DNA of 64,000 nucleotides from Pseudomonas fluorescens (GCF_902497875.1 NZ_CABVHY010000012.1:62001-126000); one strand, 5' to 3'; positions 34,020-44,517 are shown, numbered from the stretch's first letter. Translations and numbers: made by a program. The notes: generated by a model not told the origin, from the letters alone.

Positions 34020-35798
34020 TCAGAACTGCTCCGCGTTCAATAGAAACAGCGATTCACTGCCGGCCTTGACCGACGCGCTCAATGAGTGAATCCGCGGCAG
34101 CAGACGGGCGAAATAGAACCGCGCCGTACCCAACTTGCTCGCGTAGAAATCGTCCTGCGCCTCTTTGCCGAAGGCCGCTTTGGCCATCAATGCCCACATG
34201 TAGGCATAAGCCACGTAGCCGAACGCCTGCAGGTACTCGACCGACGCCGCACCGATTTCGTTGGGATTGTTTTTCGCGCGGTCCAGCAACCAGGAAGTCA
34301 GCTCGTCGAGGGTATCGACGGCATCATTCAGCGGCTTGGTGAACTCGGCCAGATCAGCGCTGGCGGTCGCCGTAAAATGGCGAATCTCATCGGCGAACAG
34401 TGAGTAATAAGCCCCGCCGTTGCCGACAATCTTGCGACCCACCAGGTCCAGCGCCTGAATGCCGTTGGTGCCTTCGTAAATCTGGGTAATCCGCACGTCA
34501 CGGACCAATTGCTCCTGGCCCCACTCGCGGATATAGCCGTGGCCGCCAAACACCTGCTGGCCGTGAATGGTGGTTTCCAGGCCCAGATCGGTGAGAAAGG
34601 CCTTGGCCACCGGCGTCAGCAGTGCCACCAGGTCTTCGCCGCGTTTGCGGGTGAGCGGATCTTCACTGAACTTGGCGGCGTCCAGCTGCATGGCCACGTA
34701 GGTGGAAAATGCCCGGCCGCCTTCGTTCGAGGCTTTCATGGTCAGCAACATGCGGCGCACGTCAGGGTGGACGATGATCGGATCGGCGACTTTGTCCTTG
34801 GCTTGCGGGCCGGTGGGCGAACGGCTTTGCAGGCGGTCGCGGGCGTATTCCACGGCGTTCTGATAAGACCGCTCACCAGACGCCAGGCCTTGAATACCGA
34901 CGCCCAGACGCTCGTAGTTCATCATGGTAAACATGGCCGCCAGGCCTTTGTTCGGCTCACCGACGAGGTAACCCACGGCTTCGTCGAAGTTCATCACGCA
35001 CGTAGAGGACGCCTGGATCCCCATCTTGTGTTCGATCGAACCACAGTTCACCGGGTTGCGCGCGCCTAGGCTGCCATCGGCATTGACCATGAACTTCGGC
35101 ACCAGGAACAGCGAGATGCCTTTGGGTCCGGCCGGTGCGTCCGGCAGTTTGGCCAGCACCAGGTGAATGATGTTTTCGGTCAGGTCGTGCTCACCGCCGG
35201 TGATGAAGATCTTGGTCCCGCTGACCTTGTAGGATCCGTCGGCTTGCGGCTCGGCCTTGGTGCGGATAATCCCCAGGTCGGTCCCGGCATGCGGTTCGGT
35301 CAGGCACATGGAGCCGGCCCAGATGCCGGCGTACATGTTTGGCAGGTAAGCCGCCTTGAGCTCTTCACTGGCGTGAGCGTTGATCGACAGGCACGCCCCG
35401 GCGGTCAGCATCGGGTACAGGCCGAACGACAGGCTGGAGGAGTTGACCATCTCTTCGACCTGAGCCGAAACAGCCTTGGGCATGCCCATGCCGCCATACG
35501 CCGGATCACCGCCGACACCCACCCAGCCGCCTTCGGCGTAGGTCTGGTAAGCCTGGGGGAAACCTTGCGGTGTGGTGACGGCGCCATCGCGCCACTGGCA
35601 GCCTTCTTCGTCAGCGCTACGGCTCAGCGGCGCAATACTTTTGCTGGTGACTTTGCCGGCTTCCTCGAGAATCGCCTCGACGGTTTCAGCATCGACTGTG
35701 TCAGCCAGGGCAGGCATCTCGGCCCAAAGTTTGGCGACTTCAAAAACTTCATTGAGGACGAAGCGCATATCGCGCAGGGGCGCTTTGTAGTCAGCCAT
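34020..35798 (-). CDS. Acyl-CoA dehydrogenase (FadE1-like)
   Basis: 592 residues, the long acyl-CoA dehydrogenase type with a C-terminal extension. Features: MCLTEPHAGTDLG (FAD/substrate loop), ITGGEHDLTENIIHLVLAK, VFGGHGYIREWGQEQLVRDVRI and IYEGTNGIQALDLVGRK, and a C-terminal helical part. It oxidises acyl-CoA in the first step of beta-oxidation, passing electrons to ETF. It corresponds in position to PA0506-PA0508 of P. aeruginosa, next to the biotin operon, where such paralogues differ in chain-length preference. Confidence 0.92.
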   Translation of the reverse strand: MADYKAPLRDMRFVLNEVFEVAKLWAEMPALADTVDAETVEAILEEAGKVTSKSIAPLSRSADEEGCQWRDGAVTTPQGFPQAYQTYAEGGWVGVGGDPAYGGMGMPKAVSAQVEEMVNSSSLSFGLYPMLTAGACLSINAHASEELKAAYLPNMYAGIWAGSMCLTEPHAGTDLGIIRTKAEPQADGSYKVSGTKIFITGGEHDLTENIIHLVLAKLPDAPAGPKGISLFLVPKFMVNADGSLGARNPVNCGSIEHKMGIQASSTCVMNFDEAVGYLVGEPNKGLAAMFTMMNYERLGVGIQGLASGERSYQNAVEYARDRLQSRSPTGPQAKDKVADPIIVHPDVRRMLLTMKASNEGGRAFSTYVAMQLDAAKFSEDPLTRKRGEDLVALLTPVAKAFLTDLGLETTIHGQQVFGGHGYIREWGQEQLVRDVRITQIYEGTNGIQALDLVGRKIVGNGGAYYSLFADEIRHFTATASADLAEFTKPLNDAVDTLDELTSWLLDRAKNNPNEIGAASVEYLQAFGYVAYAYMWALMAKAAFGKEAQDDFYASKLGTARFYFARLLPRIHSLSASVKAGSESLFLLNAEQF

Positions 35799-35990
35799 GG
35801 CAAACCTCGCAAGAACTTAACAAGTGATTCGTAGGATCGGTTTAATGCTAGACCCTGAGTGTACCCGAACAACTTTTAAGACACATAGGGTCAGCTAGTG
35901 ACTGAAATGTAATTTTTAGTCATAAGTGCTTTGCATGAGTTTCCGGTGATTATGCGGACCAGAAAGTCACGGCGCGTGCGATATCGCCAA

Positions 35991-36015
35991 GATCGCAGCC
36001 TGCGGCAGCTCCTAC
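35991..36015. repeat. Single REP arm, 'GCAGCTCC' family
   Basis: GATCGCAGCCTGCGGCAGCT then CCTAC, in the gap between the first and second dehydrogenase. Confidence 0.75.
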
Positions 36016-36055
36016 TCGGACCGCGTTCACCATCAACTCTGTGTGAACCTAATAC

Positions 36056-37852
36056 CTACAGCGCGAACAGATCTGCAGGCAGTCGCATCAGGCAATCGCT
36101 CCCCGCCTCCACCGCCGCCCGATGAGCGGTCGTGCGTGGCAACAGTCGCTTGAAGTAGAACTCGCAGGTCGCCAGTTTGCCCTGGCAATAATCTGCATTA
36201 CCGCTGCCTGTTTCCAGTTGCGCCTGAGCGACCAGCGCCATGCGCAGCCACAGGTAGGCGAGGATGATGTAGCCGCTGTACATCAGGTAATCCAGGGCCG
36301 CGGCGCCGACTTCATCGGGGTTCTTCATCGCCGCCATGCCGACCTTGGTGGTCAACTCGCCCCACTGCTGGTTCAGGTCGTTGAGCTGCGTTACATAGCT
36401 GTTGAGCTGTGGATGCTCGGCATTCGCCGCGCAGAATGTGTGGACGATTTTAGTGAAGCCGCGCAGCAGCTTGCCCTGACTGCCAAGGACTTTACGCCCG
36501 AGCAGGTCCAGTGCCTGAATACCGTTGGTGCCTTCGTAGATTGGCGCAATCCGACAATCCCGGACCAACTGCTCCATGCCCCACTCGCGGATGAAGCCGT
36601 GGCCGCCGAACACCTGCATGCCGTGGTTGGTCACTTCCAGGCCGGTTTCAGTCATGAAGGCTTTGCAGATCGGCGTCAGGAAGGCCAGCAGGTCTTCGGC
36701 GTCCTGACGTTGAATCGGGTCAGCGCCCAAATGGGCGGCATCGAGCAATTGCGCGGTGAAGTAGGTCAGCGCCCGGTTGCCTTCGTTCAATGCTTTCATG
36801 GTCAGCAACATACGCCGCACATCGGGGTGGACGATGATCGGGTCAGCCACTTTCCCGGGGGCTTTCGGGCCGGTCAAAGAGCGCATTTGCAAACGCTCGT
36901 TGGCGTATTTGATCGCGCCCTGGAAGCTCGCCTCGCCCAGACACAAGCCCTGCATCCCAGTACCAAGCCGCGCATGGTTCATCATGGTGAACATGCAGTT
37001 CAGGCCCTTGTTGGCCTCACCGATCAGAAAGCCTTTGGCCTCATCGAAGTTCAGTACACAGGTGGCCGATGCCTTAATGCCCATCTTGTGTTCGATGGAG
37101 CCGCAGCTCACGCCATTGCGCGCGCCGGCTTCGCCTTCGGCATCGGGCAGGAATTTGGGCACGATAAACAGCGAAATGCCCTTGGTCCCGGCTGGCGCGT
37201 CTGGCAGTTTGGCCAGCACTAGGTGAATGATGTTGTCACTCATGTCGTGCTCGCCGGCCGAGATGAATATCTTGCTGCCGCAAATCGCATAACTACCGTC
37301 GGCCTGCGGCACCGCGCGGGTCTTGATAATGCCAAGATCGGTACCGCAATGGGCTTCGGTCAGGCACATGGTGCCGGTCCACTGGCCAGCAGTCAGCTTG
37401 CTCAGGTAGGTGTGCTTCTGCTCTTCGGTGCCGTGGGCGTGGATCGCCGACATGGCGCCGTGGGTCAAGCCTGGGTACATGCCCCAGGAGGTGTTGCTGG
37501 AGCCGACCATCTCACTGATTACCAATCCCAGCGAGTGCGGCAAACCTTGTCCACCATAGGTCGGATCCGCCGCCAGGCCGTGCCAGCCACCTTCGACGTA
37601 CTGAGCGAAGGCCTGTTTGAAACCTTTCGGTGTAGTGACCACGCCATTGTCGAAATGGCAGCCTTCTTCATCACCGGAGCGGTTCAGCGGCGCCAACACG
37701 TTTTCGCAGAATTTCGAGCCTTCTTCGAGAATCGCATTGACCATGTCCGGGCTGGCATCGGTGACCCCCAGCGCGGCGTAGTGGCTGTGAAAGTCAAAGA
37801 CATGGTCGATCAGAAAGCGCATGTCGCGCAGGGGTGCTTTGTACTCGGGCAT
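36056..37852 (-). CDS. Acyl-CoA dehydrogenase (second paralogue)
   Basis: 598 residues, same architecture as its neighbours: [74 protein letters not shown]. The ATG at 37852 (MPEYKAPLRDMRF) agrees with the [13 protein letters not shown] start of the first paralogue; the extra upstream residues in frame have no support. Role in beta-oxidation; chain-length preference not readable. Confidence 0.92.
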   Translation of the reverse strand: MPEYKAPLRDMRFLIDHVFDFHSHYAALGVTDASPDMVNAILEEGSKFCENVLAPLNRSGDEEGCHFDNGVVTTPKGFKQAFAQYVEGGWHGLAADPTYGGQGLPHSLGLVISEMVGSSNTSWGMYPGLTHGAMSAIHAHGTEEQKHTYLSKLTAGQWTGTMCLTEAHCGTDLGIIKTRAVPQADGSYAICGSKIFISAGEHDMSDNIIHLVLAKLPDAPAGTKGISLFIVPKFLPDAEGEAGARNGVSCGSIEHKMGIKASATCVLNFDEAKGFLIGEANKGLNCMFTMMNHARLGTGMQGLCLGEASFQGAIKYANERLQMRSLTGPKAPGKVADPIIVHPDVRRMLLTMKALNEGNRALTYFTAQLLDAAHLGADPIQRQDAEDLLAFLTPICKAFMTETGLEVTNHGMQVFGGHGFIREWGMEQLVRDCRIAPIYEGTNGIQALDLLGRKVLGSQGKLLRGFTKIVHTFCAANAEHPQLNSYVTQLNDLNQQWGELTTKVGMAAMKNPDEVGAAALDYLMYSGYIILAYLWLRMALVAQAQLETGSGNADYCQGKLATCEFYFKRLLPRTTAHRAAVEAGSDCLMRLPADLFAL

Positions 37853-37942
37853 GGTGATTTTCTCCAGCAGCAGATAACCCAAACTACTGCGCCAGCCTAC
37901 CCTGAACAATCACAGTCCAGACGCTGAATGCGCCATCATCAC

Positions 37943-39232
37943 TCAACCCGCAGCGGTTTCCATGCGCCCCGCGCCGCGGGCGTTTTGACCGAAGGCTACG
38001 ACACAGTTTCGCCCCGCGCCCTTGGCGCTATAAAGCGCCTGGTCCGCCGATTTGAGCACGTCTTCCGGGGTTCGCTGCTCCAGGCGTTCGGCCACCCCGA
38101 TGCTGACTGTCACCGAAACGCTGGAGGCGACGGCACCGGCTCGTCGTTGCCGGCCCTGCTGATCATCCTGCGGGCGGTTGTCCTGATTGCGCAAATGGAT
38201 GTTGTAGGTCGCAATGGATTCGCGGATGACTTCAAGGTGCGGCATGCACTCCTCCAGGGTCTTGCCGGCGAACACCAGGGCGAACTCCTCCCCCCCGTAG
38301 CGATAGGCCCGACCTCCGCCGCTGATTTTCGACAGTTTGCTGGCCACCAGGCGCAGCACCTGGTCGCCGACGTCGTGGCCATGGGTGTCATTGAATTTCT
38401 TGAAGTGATCGACATCGCCCATGGCCAGCACGTAATTGCGCCCCAGGCGTTGCAGGCGCTCGTTTAATGCGCGGCGTCCGGGCAGGCCGGTCAGTTCGTC
38501 GCGAAAGGCCATTTGATAGGCCTCGTGGGCCACCGCCGCGGCGATCATCAGCATCACCTGGCTGGCCATGATGTTCAGGGTGAATGGCAGGATGAAGGTC
38601 TTGGGCAACATCCAGAACAGCCCGAGCAACCCCACCAGTTGCGCGGCGTGCAACGGTCGTGGGTGGCGCCAGTACTGCACGACCAGCAGCCCGAACGCGG
38701 CGAAAAAAACCGGGTAGGCCAACTGGATCAAACTCATCCACGAGCCGTGCCAGGCAGGCCAACGGATCTGGGCCAGCCAGCTCAGCAGCACATGCGGATA
38801 ACTTTGCTCAAGACCCAGCGCGACGCTGCCAAACGCCAGTAACACGGCAAAGCGCGCCAGCATGTCCTGGAACAGATGAGTGCGCTCCTGCCAGGCGGCG
38901 AACAATCCATAGAGCAAGGGCAGCAACAGACAGCAGAGATGGAACACCAGCGCAGCGTCTTCACGGACTTTGCCATTGTCGCGGTAGTAGTCGGTCTGGG
39001 TATCGAGCATGAAGTAGGCGAGATACACCGTGACCATCAGGAACAGTTCACGCTGACGGCGATAAACCGCGCAGTAGGCACCACCGAGCACCAGTACCAG
39101 GGTCGGCAGCACGTTGAACAGTGAGGTGAAAAAAACGTTGAGATCCTTGACGTAGGCAGCCGCAAGCCCCGCAAGCAACAACAGCAATGACGGAAAAAAA
39201 TGACTGAAACGTGCAGTGGAGGAACGCGGCAA
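37943..39232 (-). CDS. Membrane-bound diguanylate cyclase (GGDEF)
   Basis: About 429 residues: some six or seven membrane helices, then a GGDEF domain with active-site RYGGEEF and substrate motif MGDVDHFKKFNDTHGHDVGD. The RxxD inhibitory site is absent at the expected place (SGGG stands there), so feedback by c-di-GMP is unlikely at that site. No ATG fits; TTG at 39232 has GGAG eight bases ahead and is preferred over the TTG at 39289. It makes c-di-GMP from two GTP. It stands between two acyl-CoA dehydrogenase genes on the same strand. Confidence 0.88.
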   Translation of the reverse strand: MPRSSTARFSHFFPSLLLLLAGLAAAYVKDLNVFFTSLFNVLPTLVLVLGGAYCAVYRRQRELFLMVTVYLAYFMLDTQTDYYRDNGKVREDAALVFHLCCLLLPLLYGLFAAWQERTHLFQDMLARFAVLLAFGSVALGLEQSYPHVLLSWLAQIRWPAWHGSWMSLIQLAYPVFFAAFGLLVVQYWRHPRPLHAAQLVGLLGLFWMLPKTFILPFTLNIMASQVMLMIAAAVAHEAYQMAFRDELTGLPGRRALNERLQRLGRNYVLAMGDVDHFKKFNDTHGHDVGDQVLRLVASKLSKISGGGRAYRYGGEEFALVFAGKTLEECMPHLEVIRESIATYNIHLRNQDNRPQDDQQGRQRRAGAVASSVSVTVSIGVAERLEQRTPEDVLKSADQALYSAKGAGRNCVVAFGQNARGAGRMETAAG

Positions 39233-39395
39233 GGGTAAAGCTCCGACCCGAAATATCGAAGGATGGCATTGTGCCTGTATTGCTCGCAATTAGGCACGCA
39301 CATTGTGATGCAGGTCATGTAGCTCTCTCTTCAACGGTAGAAGAGCTAATTTTGGCGGTTCTTGTCGTAACTGGCTTAAACGTTGGGTGACCTCC

Positions 39396-39496
39396 AAAAG
39401 ATCGCAGCCTGCGGCAGCTCCTACACATTTCGGGTACATCCACATTCGCGGATGTACCCGGTCAGCGTAGGAGCTGCCGTAGGCTGCGATCTTTTG
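39396..39496. repeat. REP pair, 'GCAGCTCC' family, with inner hairpin
   Basis: Arms AAAAGATCGCAGCCTGCGGC and GCCGTAGGCTGCGATCTTTT, inverted; the centre has its own inverted repeat GGGTACATCC / GGATGTACCC. Confidence 0.87.
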
Positions 39497-39534
39497 GGGG
39501 GCGCTGCGTTTCCAGAGGCATTCACCGCACACAA

Positions 39535-39568
39535 AAAAGCCGCTGCTCCCAAAGGGGCAGCGGCTTTT
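39535..39568 (-). terminator. Terminator of the third acyl-CoA dehydrogenase
   Basis: AAAAGCCGCTGC - loop - GCAGCGGCTTTT, 19 bases after the stop on the minus strand. Confidence 0.9.
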
Positions 39569-39586
39569 GAAGGACTGCGTCAGGGC

Positions 39587-41392
39587 TTAGTAACCCAGGG
39601 CGAAGTCTTCTTCTTTCATGTCCATCAGGTTGCTGGCACCCGACAGCATGGTGACAACGTGAGTGCGGGTACGCGGCAGGATGCGTTGGAAGTAGAAGCG
39701 CGCCGTCTGCAGCTTGGCGGTGTAGAACGCCTCTTCGCTGGTGCCGGCAGCCAGTTTTTCGGCAGCCAGACGCGCCATGTCGGCCCAGAAGTAAGCCAGG
39801 CAGGCATAACCGGAGTACATCAGGTAGTCCACCGAAGCGGCACCGACTTCTTCACGGTCTTTCATGGCCGCCATACCGACCTTCATGGTCAGCTCGCCCC
39901 ATTCTTTGTTCAGCGCAGCGAGAGGCTCGACGAACTCTTTGACGGCTTCGTTGCCTTCGTTGGTCTGGCAGAACTTGTGAACGATCCTGGTGAAGCTTTT
40001 CAGCGCCTCGCCTTGAGTCATCAGCACTTTGCGGCCCAGCAGATCGAGTGCCTGGATCCCGGTGGTGCCTTCGTACAGCATGGAAATGCGGCTGTCGCGA
40101 ACGTTCTGCTCCATGCCCCACTCAGCGATGAAGCCGTGGCCGCCGTAGATCTGCACGCCGTGGTTGGCGGATTCAAAGCCCACTTCAGTCATGAACGCCT
40201 TGGCGATCGGCGTCATGAAGGCCAGCAGTGCGTCGGCTTTTTTCTTCTCTTCTTCGTCCACGCCGTATTTGACGACGTCGACCTGTTTGGCGGTGAAGTA
40301 AACCATTGCACGGTTGCCTTCGGCGAACGCTTTCATGGTCAACAGCATGCGGCGTACGTCAGGGTGCACGATGATCGGGTCAGCGGCCTTGTCCGGCGCT
40401 TTCGGGCCAGTCAGGGAGCGCATTTGCAAACGATCGCGAGCGTATTTCAGGCCGCCCTGGAAACCGATCTCGGCGTGTGCCAGACCTTGCAGCGCAGTAC
40501 CCAGACGTGCGGTGTTCATGAAGGTGAACATGCAGTTCAGGCCTTTGTTCGCCGGGCCGATCAGGAAACCGGTGGCCGCGTCGAAGTTCATCACGCAGGT
40601 CGCGTTACCGTGGATGCCCATCTTGTGTTCCAGGGAACCGCAGGTCACAGCGTTGCGCGAACCGATCGAACCATCGGCGTTCGGCATGAACTTTGGAACG
40701 ATGAACAGCGAAATGCCTTTGGTGCCAGCCGGTGCATCCGGCAGGCGCGCCAGTACGATGTGGACGATGTTGTCGGCCATGTCGTGCTCACCGGCCGAGA
40801 TGAAGATCTTGGTGCCAGTGACTTTGTAGGAACCGTCAGCCTGAGGTTCGGCCTTGGTGCGCAGCATGCCCAGGTCGGTGCCGCAGTGCGGTTCGGTCAG
40901 GCACATGGTGCCGGTCCATTCGCCGGAAACCAGTTTGGTCAGGTAGGCGTCTTGTTGCTCAGGCGTACCGTGCTCGGAAATAGTGTTCATCGCGCCATGG
41001 GACAGGCCTGGGTACATGCCCCACGACCAGTTGGCTTCACCGACCATTTCGCTGACTGCCAGACCCAGCGACTCCGGCAGGCCCTGGCCGCCGTGCTCGA
41101 CGTCGTGGGCCAGGCTTGGCCAGCCGCCTTCGACGAATTGCTTGTAGGCTTCCTTGAAGCCGGTTGGCGTCTTAACACCGGATTCGCTCCAGGTGCAGCC
41201 TTCGGTGTCACCTACGCGATTCAGCGGAGCCAGCACCTGCTCACAAAACTTGGCGCCTTCCTCAAGGATGGCGTCAACCATGTCCGGGGTAGCGTCCTGG
41301 CAAGCCGGAAGGCTCTGATAGTGCGCTTCGTAGCCGAGCAGTTCGTCACGAACGAAGCGAATATCACGCAAGGGGGCCTTGTAGTCAGGCAT
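39587..41392 (-). CDS. Acyl-CoA dehydrogenase (third paralogue, FadE2-like)
   Basis: 601 residues. [79 protein letters not shown] mark the same subfamily as its two neighbours. The start [14 protein letters not shown] matches theirs. It has its own terminator, so it can be expressed alone. It is closest to the biotin genes. Confidence 0.92.
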   Translation of the reverse strand: MPDYKAPLRDIRFVRDELLGYEAHYQSLPACQDATPDMVDAILEEGAKFCEQVLAPLNRVGDTEGCTWSESGVKTPTGFKEAYKQFVEGGWPSLAHDVEHGGQGLPESLGLAVSEMVGEANWSWGMYPGLSHGAMNTISEHGTPEQQDAYLTKLVSGEWTGTMCLTEPHCGTDLGMLRTKAEPQADGSYKVTGTKIFISAGEHDMADNIVHIVLARLPDAPAGTKGISLFIVPKFMPNADGSIGSRNAVTCGSLEHKMGIHGNATCVMNFDAATGFLIGPANKGLNCMFTFMNTARLGTALQGLAHAEIGFQGGLKYARDRLQMRSLTGPKAPDKAADPIIVHPDVRRMLLTMKAFAEGNRAMVYFTAKQVDVVKYGVDEEEKKKADALLAFMTPIAKAFMTEVGFESANHGVQIYGGHGFIAEWGMEQNVRDSRISMLYEGTTGIQALDLLGRKVLMTQGEALKSFTRIVHKFCQTNEGNEAVKEFVEPLAALNKEWGELTMKVGMAAMKDREEVGAASVDYLMYSGYACLAYFWADMARLAAEKLAAGTSEEAFYTAKLQTARFYFQRILPRTRTHVVTMLSGASNLMDMKEEDFALGY

Positions 41393-41466
41393 AGCGATAA
41401 ACCTCTGCTGATGAATCCTGGAATGAACAACCGCGTTGATTTGTTATGGCGGTCAAACAGTTGTTT

Positions 41467-41479
41467 GAAACATACGTTT
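41467..41479. promoter_or_regulatory. PsrA-box-like motif upstream of the acyl-CoA dehydrogenase
   Basis: GAAACATACGTTT resembles the G/CAAAC-N(2-4)-GTTTG/C operator of PsrA, the long-chain fatty acid sensor that represses beta-oxidation genes in Pseudomonas. Right place, 75 bases before the start; single site, not tested. Confidence 0.5.
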
Positions 41480-41705
41480 ACCATCAAACCTTGTCAAGCA
41501 TCGATAAACTGCCGTTCGTCATCGGCGGGCTGAATCCGCGCAGGCGCGGGCCTGCTGCGATCACGGCAACAGTGGCTGATGATGAAGAGAGTAGTTGAGG
41601 TAGAGGTTCTGAGGGATGAAGCGAAATCTATTTTGACAGGGGGGACGTTTTCGCGGGCAAGCCCAAATGCCAGTCAGTTAAGAAAAAAAGCGCCGAACGC
41701 AAACC

Positions 41706-41863
41706 TGTGGCGAGGGGGCTTGCCCCCGCTGGAGCGCGAAGCGGTCCTAGAACCTGCCAACGCGTTGTGTCAGGCTCACCGCGTTCACCGACATGACGAC
41801 TGCTTCGCAGCCGAACGGGGCGGTGCGGCGTTCCGACAAGCCCCCTCGCCACAAGAGGGCGTG
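41706..41863. repeat. REP pair, 'GTGGCGAGGGGGC' family
   Basis: Arms GTGGCGAGGGGGCTTGCCCC and AAGCCCCCTCGCCAC; the right arm is slightly decayed (TTCCGACAAGCCCCC). Confidence 0.82.
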
Positions 41864-41899
41864 GCGTCCAGCACAAAAATCAGCAGAAATGGCAGGACT

Positions 41900-42196
41900 T
41901 CAAGCGTAGGTATCGATCAACGTACCGAGCATTTCATCGGAAGCCTTGGCGATTCTGACGCCCAGTTCCGCCTGGATCTTGCCCTGAGACATCTCGACCA
42001 TGCTGCTGGCCAGATCCGATTGCTGGCTACGATCTACCGCGCGCAGACGGTCGACCTGAGCCTCGGATGACTGACTGGTAACGGATCGCTCGATGGTTGT
42101 GTTGGCGATCTGGCTGGCCGCTTGATCGACACGGTTCTGCCCTGTCTGAATAGTGCTCAAACCGGCATAGAAAGCGGTATTCCCTGAGATTTCCAT
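41900..42196 (-). CDS. Small flagellar rod/hook-like protein
   Basis: 98 residues. The first 35 (MEISGNTAFYAGLSTIQTGQ...QIANTTIE) look like the amphipathic N-terminus of flagellar rod and hook proteins, and the end (LASSMVEMSQGKIQAELGVRIAKASDEMLGTLIDTY) like their C-terminal helix, so both ends of the axial-protein fold meet with almost nothing between. No flagellar gene is near. A counterpart lies at the same place beside bioD in P. aeruginosa (PA0505, by synteny). Function unknown. Confidence 0.75.
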   Translation of the reverse strand: MEISGNTAFYAGLSTIQTGQNRVDQAASQIANTTIERSVTSQSSEAQVDRLRAVDRSQQSDLASSMVEMSQGKIQAELGVRIAKASDEMLGTLIDTYA

Positions 42197-42303
42197 GGGA
42201 GAACTCGATCCTGAATAGGATAAACGGTCTCCATTGAAGCAGACCTGCCCGTAAAAGGCCCGACAAAAACACTAATGGCAAAGTGCTTTGTCATAGGCAA
42301 ACC

Positions 42304-42984
42304 CTAGTCCAACAGGTCAAGTTGCAGATGTTCAGCCACTGCTTCTGCCGTGGGGGCCTTGAGCTTCGGTACTCGACCGAGACAGGGTGCGGGCAATCGC
42401 TCGGCCAGGGTCGCGAGGTTCTCTTCCAGACGTGAGGTCTTCGGATCGATGATATTGGCTACCCACCCCGCCAATTGCAGACCGTCCTGGGCAATCGCCT
42501 CGGCCGTCAACAACGCATGATTGATGCAACCCAGCCGCACGCCCACCACCAGTATCACCGGCAACTGCAACGCCATCGCCAGGTCCGACAGATTGTTCTG
42601 ATCGGCCAATGGCACTCGCCAACCGCCCGCGCCTTCGATCAGGGTGAAGTCCGCTTGCTTGTTCAGAAGCTGCTCCATCGGCAATAACAACGACTGAACA
42701 CTCAGCACCACCCCGGCCTCACGAGCGGCCAGATGTGGGGCGATGGCCGGTTCGAACGCCACCGGATTGACTTCGGCATAGCTTAGCGCAAGAGAACATT
42801 CAGCCAGCAACGCCAGTGCATCGGCGTTGCGCAAGCCCTTGGGCGTCACTTCGCAGCCGGAGGCCACCGGCTTGCCCGCCGCCGTGCTCATCCCCGCTGT
42901 CCGCGCGGCATGCAGCAAACCCGCGGCAATGGTGGTCTTGCCGACATCGGTATCGGTGCCCGTGATGAAATAGGCTGAGCTCAT
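42304..42984 (-). CDS. bioD: Dethiobiotin synthetase
   Basis: 226 residues. Closes the ureido ring of dethiobiotin from 7,8-diaminopelargonate, CO2 and ATP. P-loop [10 protein letters not shown] at residues 8-17; [10 protein letters not shown] is the second conserved loop. It overlaps the bioC stop by four bases and is the last gene of the bioB-F-H-C-D operon. bioA is not in the window. Confidence 0.95.
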   Translation of the reverse strand: MSSAYFITGTDTDVGKTTIAAGLLHAARTAGMSTAAGKPVASGCEVTPKGLRNADALALLAECSLALSYAEVNPVAFEPAIAPHLAAREAGVVLSVQSLLLPMEQLLNKQADFTLIEGAGGWRVPLADQNNLSDLAMALQLPVILVVGVRLGCINHALLTAEAIAQDGLQLAGWVANIIDPKTSRLEENLATLAERLPAPCLGRVPKLKAPTAEAVAEHLQLDLLD

Positions 42985-43793
42985 AGCGGTTTCTCCAATA
43001 CGCCGTAGACCACCTGATAAGTCGCAGGCAACCCTTGTCCCTGACGAAACTGTTCATAGGCCTGGATCAACCCCAGTATCCGCGCACGGCCCGTCAAACC
43101 TCCGGGCCGACCGGGGTTCAGATTGTGCGCGCCCAAGGCTTTGAGCTCATGGGTCAGGCTACGCACATCCGGATAATGTAGAACATGTGGACGGGTTTCC
43201 AGGCTGACCACCTGCAAGCCACTGGCGGCGCACAGCTGTTGATAAGTGCTGAACGGGCGAAAGCGATTGACGTGAACCATACCGTCGACCTGACTCCAGC
43301 TGTCGCGCAATTCATACAAAGTACCCACGCACAGGCTGGCAAACGCCATCGCGCCGCCAGGCTTGAGCACGCGATGCGCCTCGCTCAACACCGAGGCGAA
43401 GTCCGCGCACCACTGCACCGCCAGGCTGGAGAAGATCAGCTCGCAGCTGTTGGCCTGCAGCGGCAAACGCTCGGCATCGCCGGCGATGAAGTGGGTTGCA
43501 CCGCCCAATGGCCGGGCGTGGTTGAGCATCCCTTCGGCGATATCCAGTGCCAGCCCTTCACTCTCAGGGAAGGTCCGACCCAGCACGCGACTGAAGTAAC
43601 CCGTGCCGCAGCCCAGGTCCAGCCAACGGCCAGGGGAAAATTCGCCGGGTAAACGACTCAGTAATTCGCTACCGACTGCCCGCTGCAACTCAGCCACGCT
43701 GTCGTAACTGGCCGCCGCGCGGGAAAAGGACGCCGCGACCTGACGCTTGTCCGGCAAGCCACCCGGCAGTTTGGGGAAGGATAAATCAGTCAT
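42981..43793 (-). CDS. bioC: Malonyl-[acyl-carrier protein] O-methyltransferase
   Basis: 270 residues. SAM-dependent methyltransferase that masks malonyl-ACP as its methyl ester to start pimeloyl synthesis. Motif I is [15 protein letters not shown]; the N-terminal [23 protein letters not shown] is the BioC signature. ATG at 43793 gives an 8-base overlap with the bioH end; extra residues upstream are in bioH. Confidence 0.93.
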   Translation of the reverse strand: MTDLSFPKLPGGLPDKRQVAASFSRAAASYDSVAELQRAVGSELLSRLPGEFSPGRWLDLGCGTGYFSRVLGRTFPESEGLALDIAEGMLNHARPLGGATHFIAGDAERLPLQANSCELIFSSLAVQWCADFASVLSEAHRVLKPGGAMAFASLCVGTLYELRDSWSQVDGMVHVNRFRPFSTYQQLCAASGLQVVSLETRPHVLHYPDVRSLTHELKALGAHNLNPGRPGGLTGRARILGLIQAYEQFRQGQGLPATYQVVYGVLEKPL

Positions 43794-44517
43794 CACCGGA
43801 CTCATGCAAGAAGGCCTGGATCGCGCCCGCCACTCCGTGGGGGTCTTCCAGAAGAAACGCGTGGCTGGCCTGTTCAATCAGACCAATTTCGACATCCGGC
43901 AACAACACCAGCAAGTCGCCTGCAGCCTCTGCCGGGACCAGGCCATCGAGCCCGGCAAACAGATGCAATTGCGGGCCGCGGAAGGACTGCAAGGCTTGGC
44001 GGGTATCCAACTGCGCCAGTAACTCCAATCCGCTCATCAAGACGGCAGGCGCGGTATGCGGTGCACCGCCCAATAACAATCGGGTCATGCCACGCGAGTC
44101 CGCCGCACCTTGGGCGCAGAGCAGTGCAAAGCGCTTGAGGGTCCCTCGCGGGTCAGCGTTGCAGCCGGCAAGGAACGCATCGAAGGTCTCCGCCGGCATC
44201 GCGCTCGGCCACTCGGCATGGGCGACAAAACACGGGTTACTGGCCAGGGTCAGCAAACCGCAGCAACGGTCGCCACGGCGGGCGGCGAGCTCGGCGGCAA
44301 GCATGCCGCCCAGCGACCAGCCACCCAGCCAGGCGTTGTCCGGCACGCTCGCATCGAGTTCGTCGAGCCACTCATCGAGGTCACTCGACTGCAGTTCCGG
44401 CAACGGTTCGATCTCGACCCGCAGATGTTCGTCCAGGCCCTGCAAGGCCGCCGCCAAAGGCTCCAGCGGCGAAATGCCGAGCCCCCAACCGGGCAGCAGA
44501 ATCAGTCGATCACGCAT
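43786..44517 (-). CDS. bioH: Pimeloyl-[acyl-carrier protein] methyl ester esterase
   Basis: 243 residues, alpha/beta hydrolase that removes the methyl group added by BioC. Nucleophile elbow GGWSLGGML, acid in GLDGLVP, histidine in [13 protein letters not shown] at 44517 ([14 protein letters not shown]) was chosen because the upstream in-frame extension lies within bioF. Placed between bioF and bioC as usual in Pseudomonas. Confidence 0.93.
   Translation of the reverse strand: MRDRLILLPGWGLGISPLEPLAAALQGLDEHLRVEIEPLPELQSSDLDEWLDELDASVPDNAWLGGWSLGGMLAAELAARRGDRCCGLLTLASNPCFVAHAEWPSAMPAETFDAFLAGCNADPRGTLKRFALLCAQGAADSRGMTRLLLGGAPHTAPAVLMSGLELLAQLDTRQALQSFRGPQLHLFAGLDGLVPAEAAGDLLVLLPDVEIGLIEQASHAFLLEDPHGVAGAIQAFLHESGDD

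Larger units (their letters stand above)
39233..39586. other. Intergenic region: REP pair and terminator
   Basis: Contains the REP pair 39396-39496 and the terminator 39535-39568 of the third dehydrogenase; the stretch 39233-39395 would hold the cyclase promoter but no box was recognised. Confidence 0.6.
41393..41899. other. Intergenic region upstream of the third dehydrogenase
   Basis: About 500 bases. The dehydrogenase-proximal part (41430-41490) has TTTGAAACATACGTTTACCA, AT-rich and promoter-like on the minus strand; it resembles a region for a FadR/PsrA-type repressor (GAAAC-N4-GTTT-like: GAAACATACGTTT), but this is only suggestive. The rest is a REP pair at 41706-41863. Confidence 0.45.

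Noticed and set aside
36056..41392. Assembly artefact from the repeated dehydrogenase genes
   Set aside because: The three proteins are clearly different in sequence and length and have distinct flanks, so they are true paralogues.
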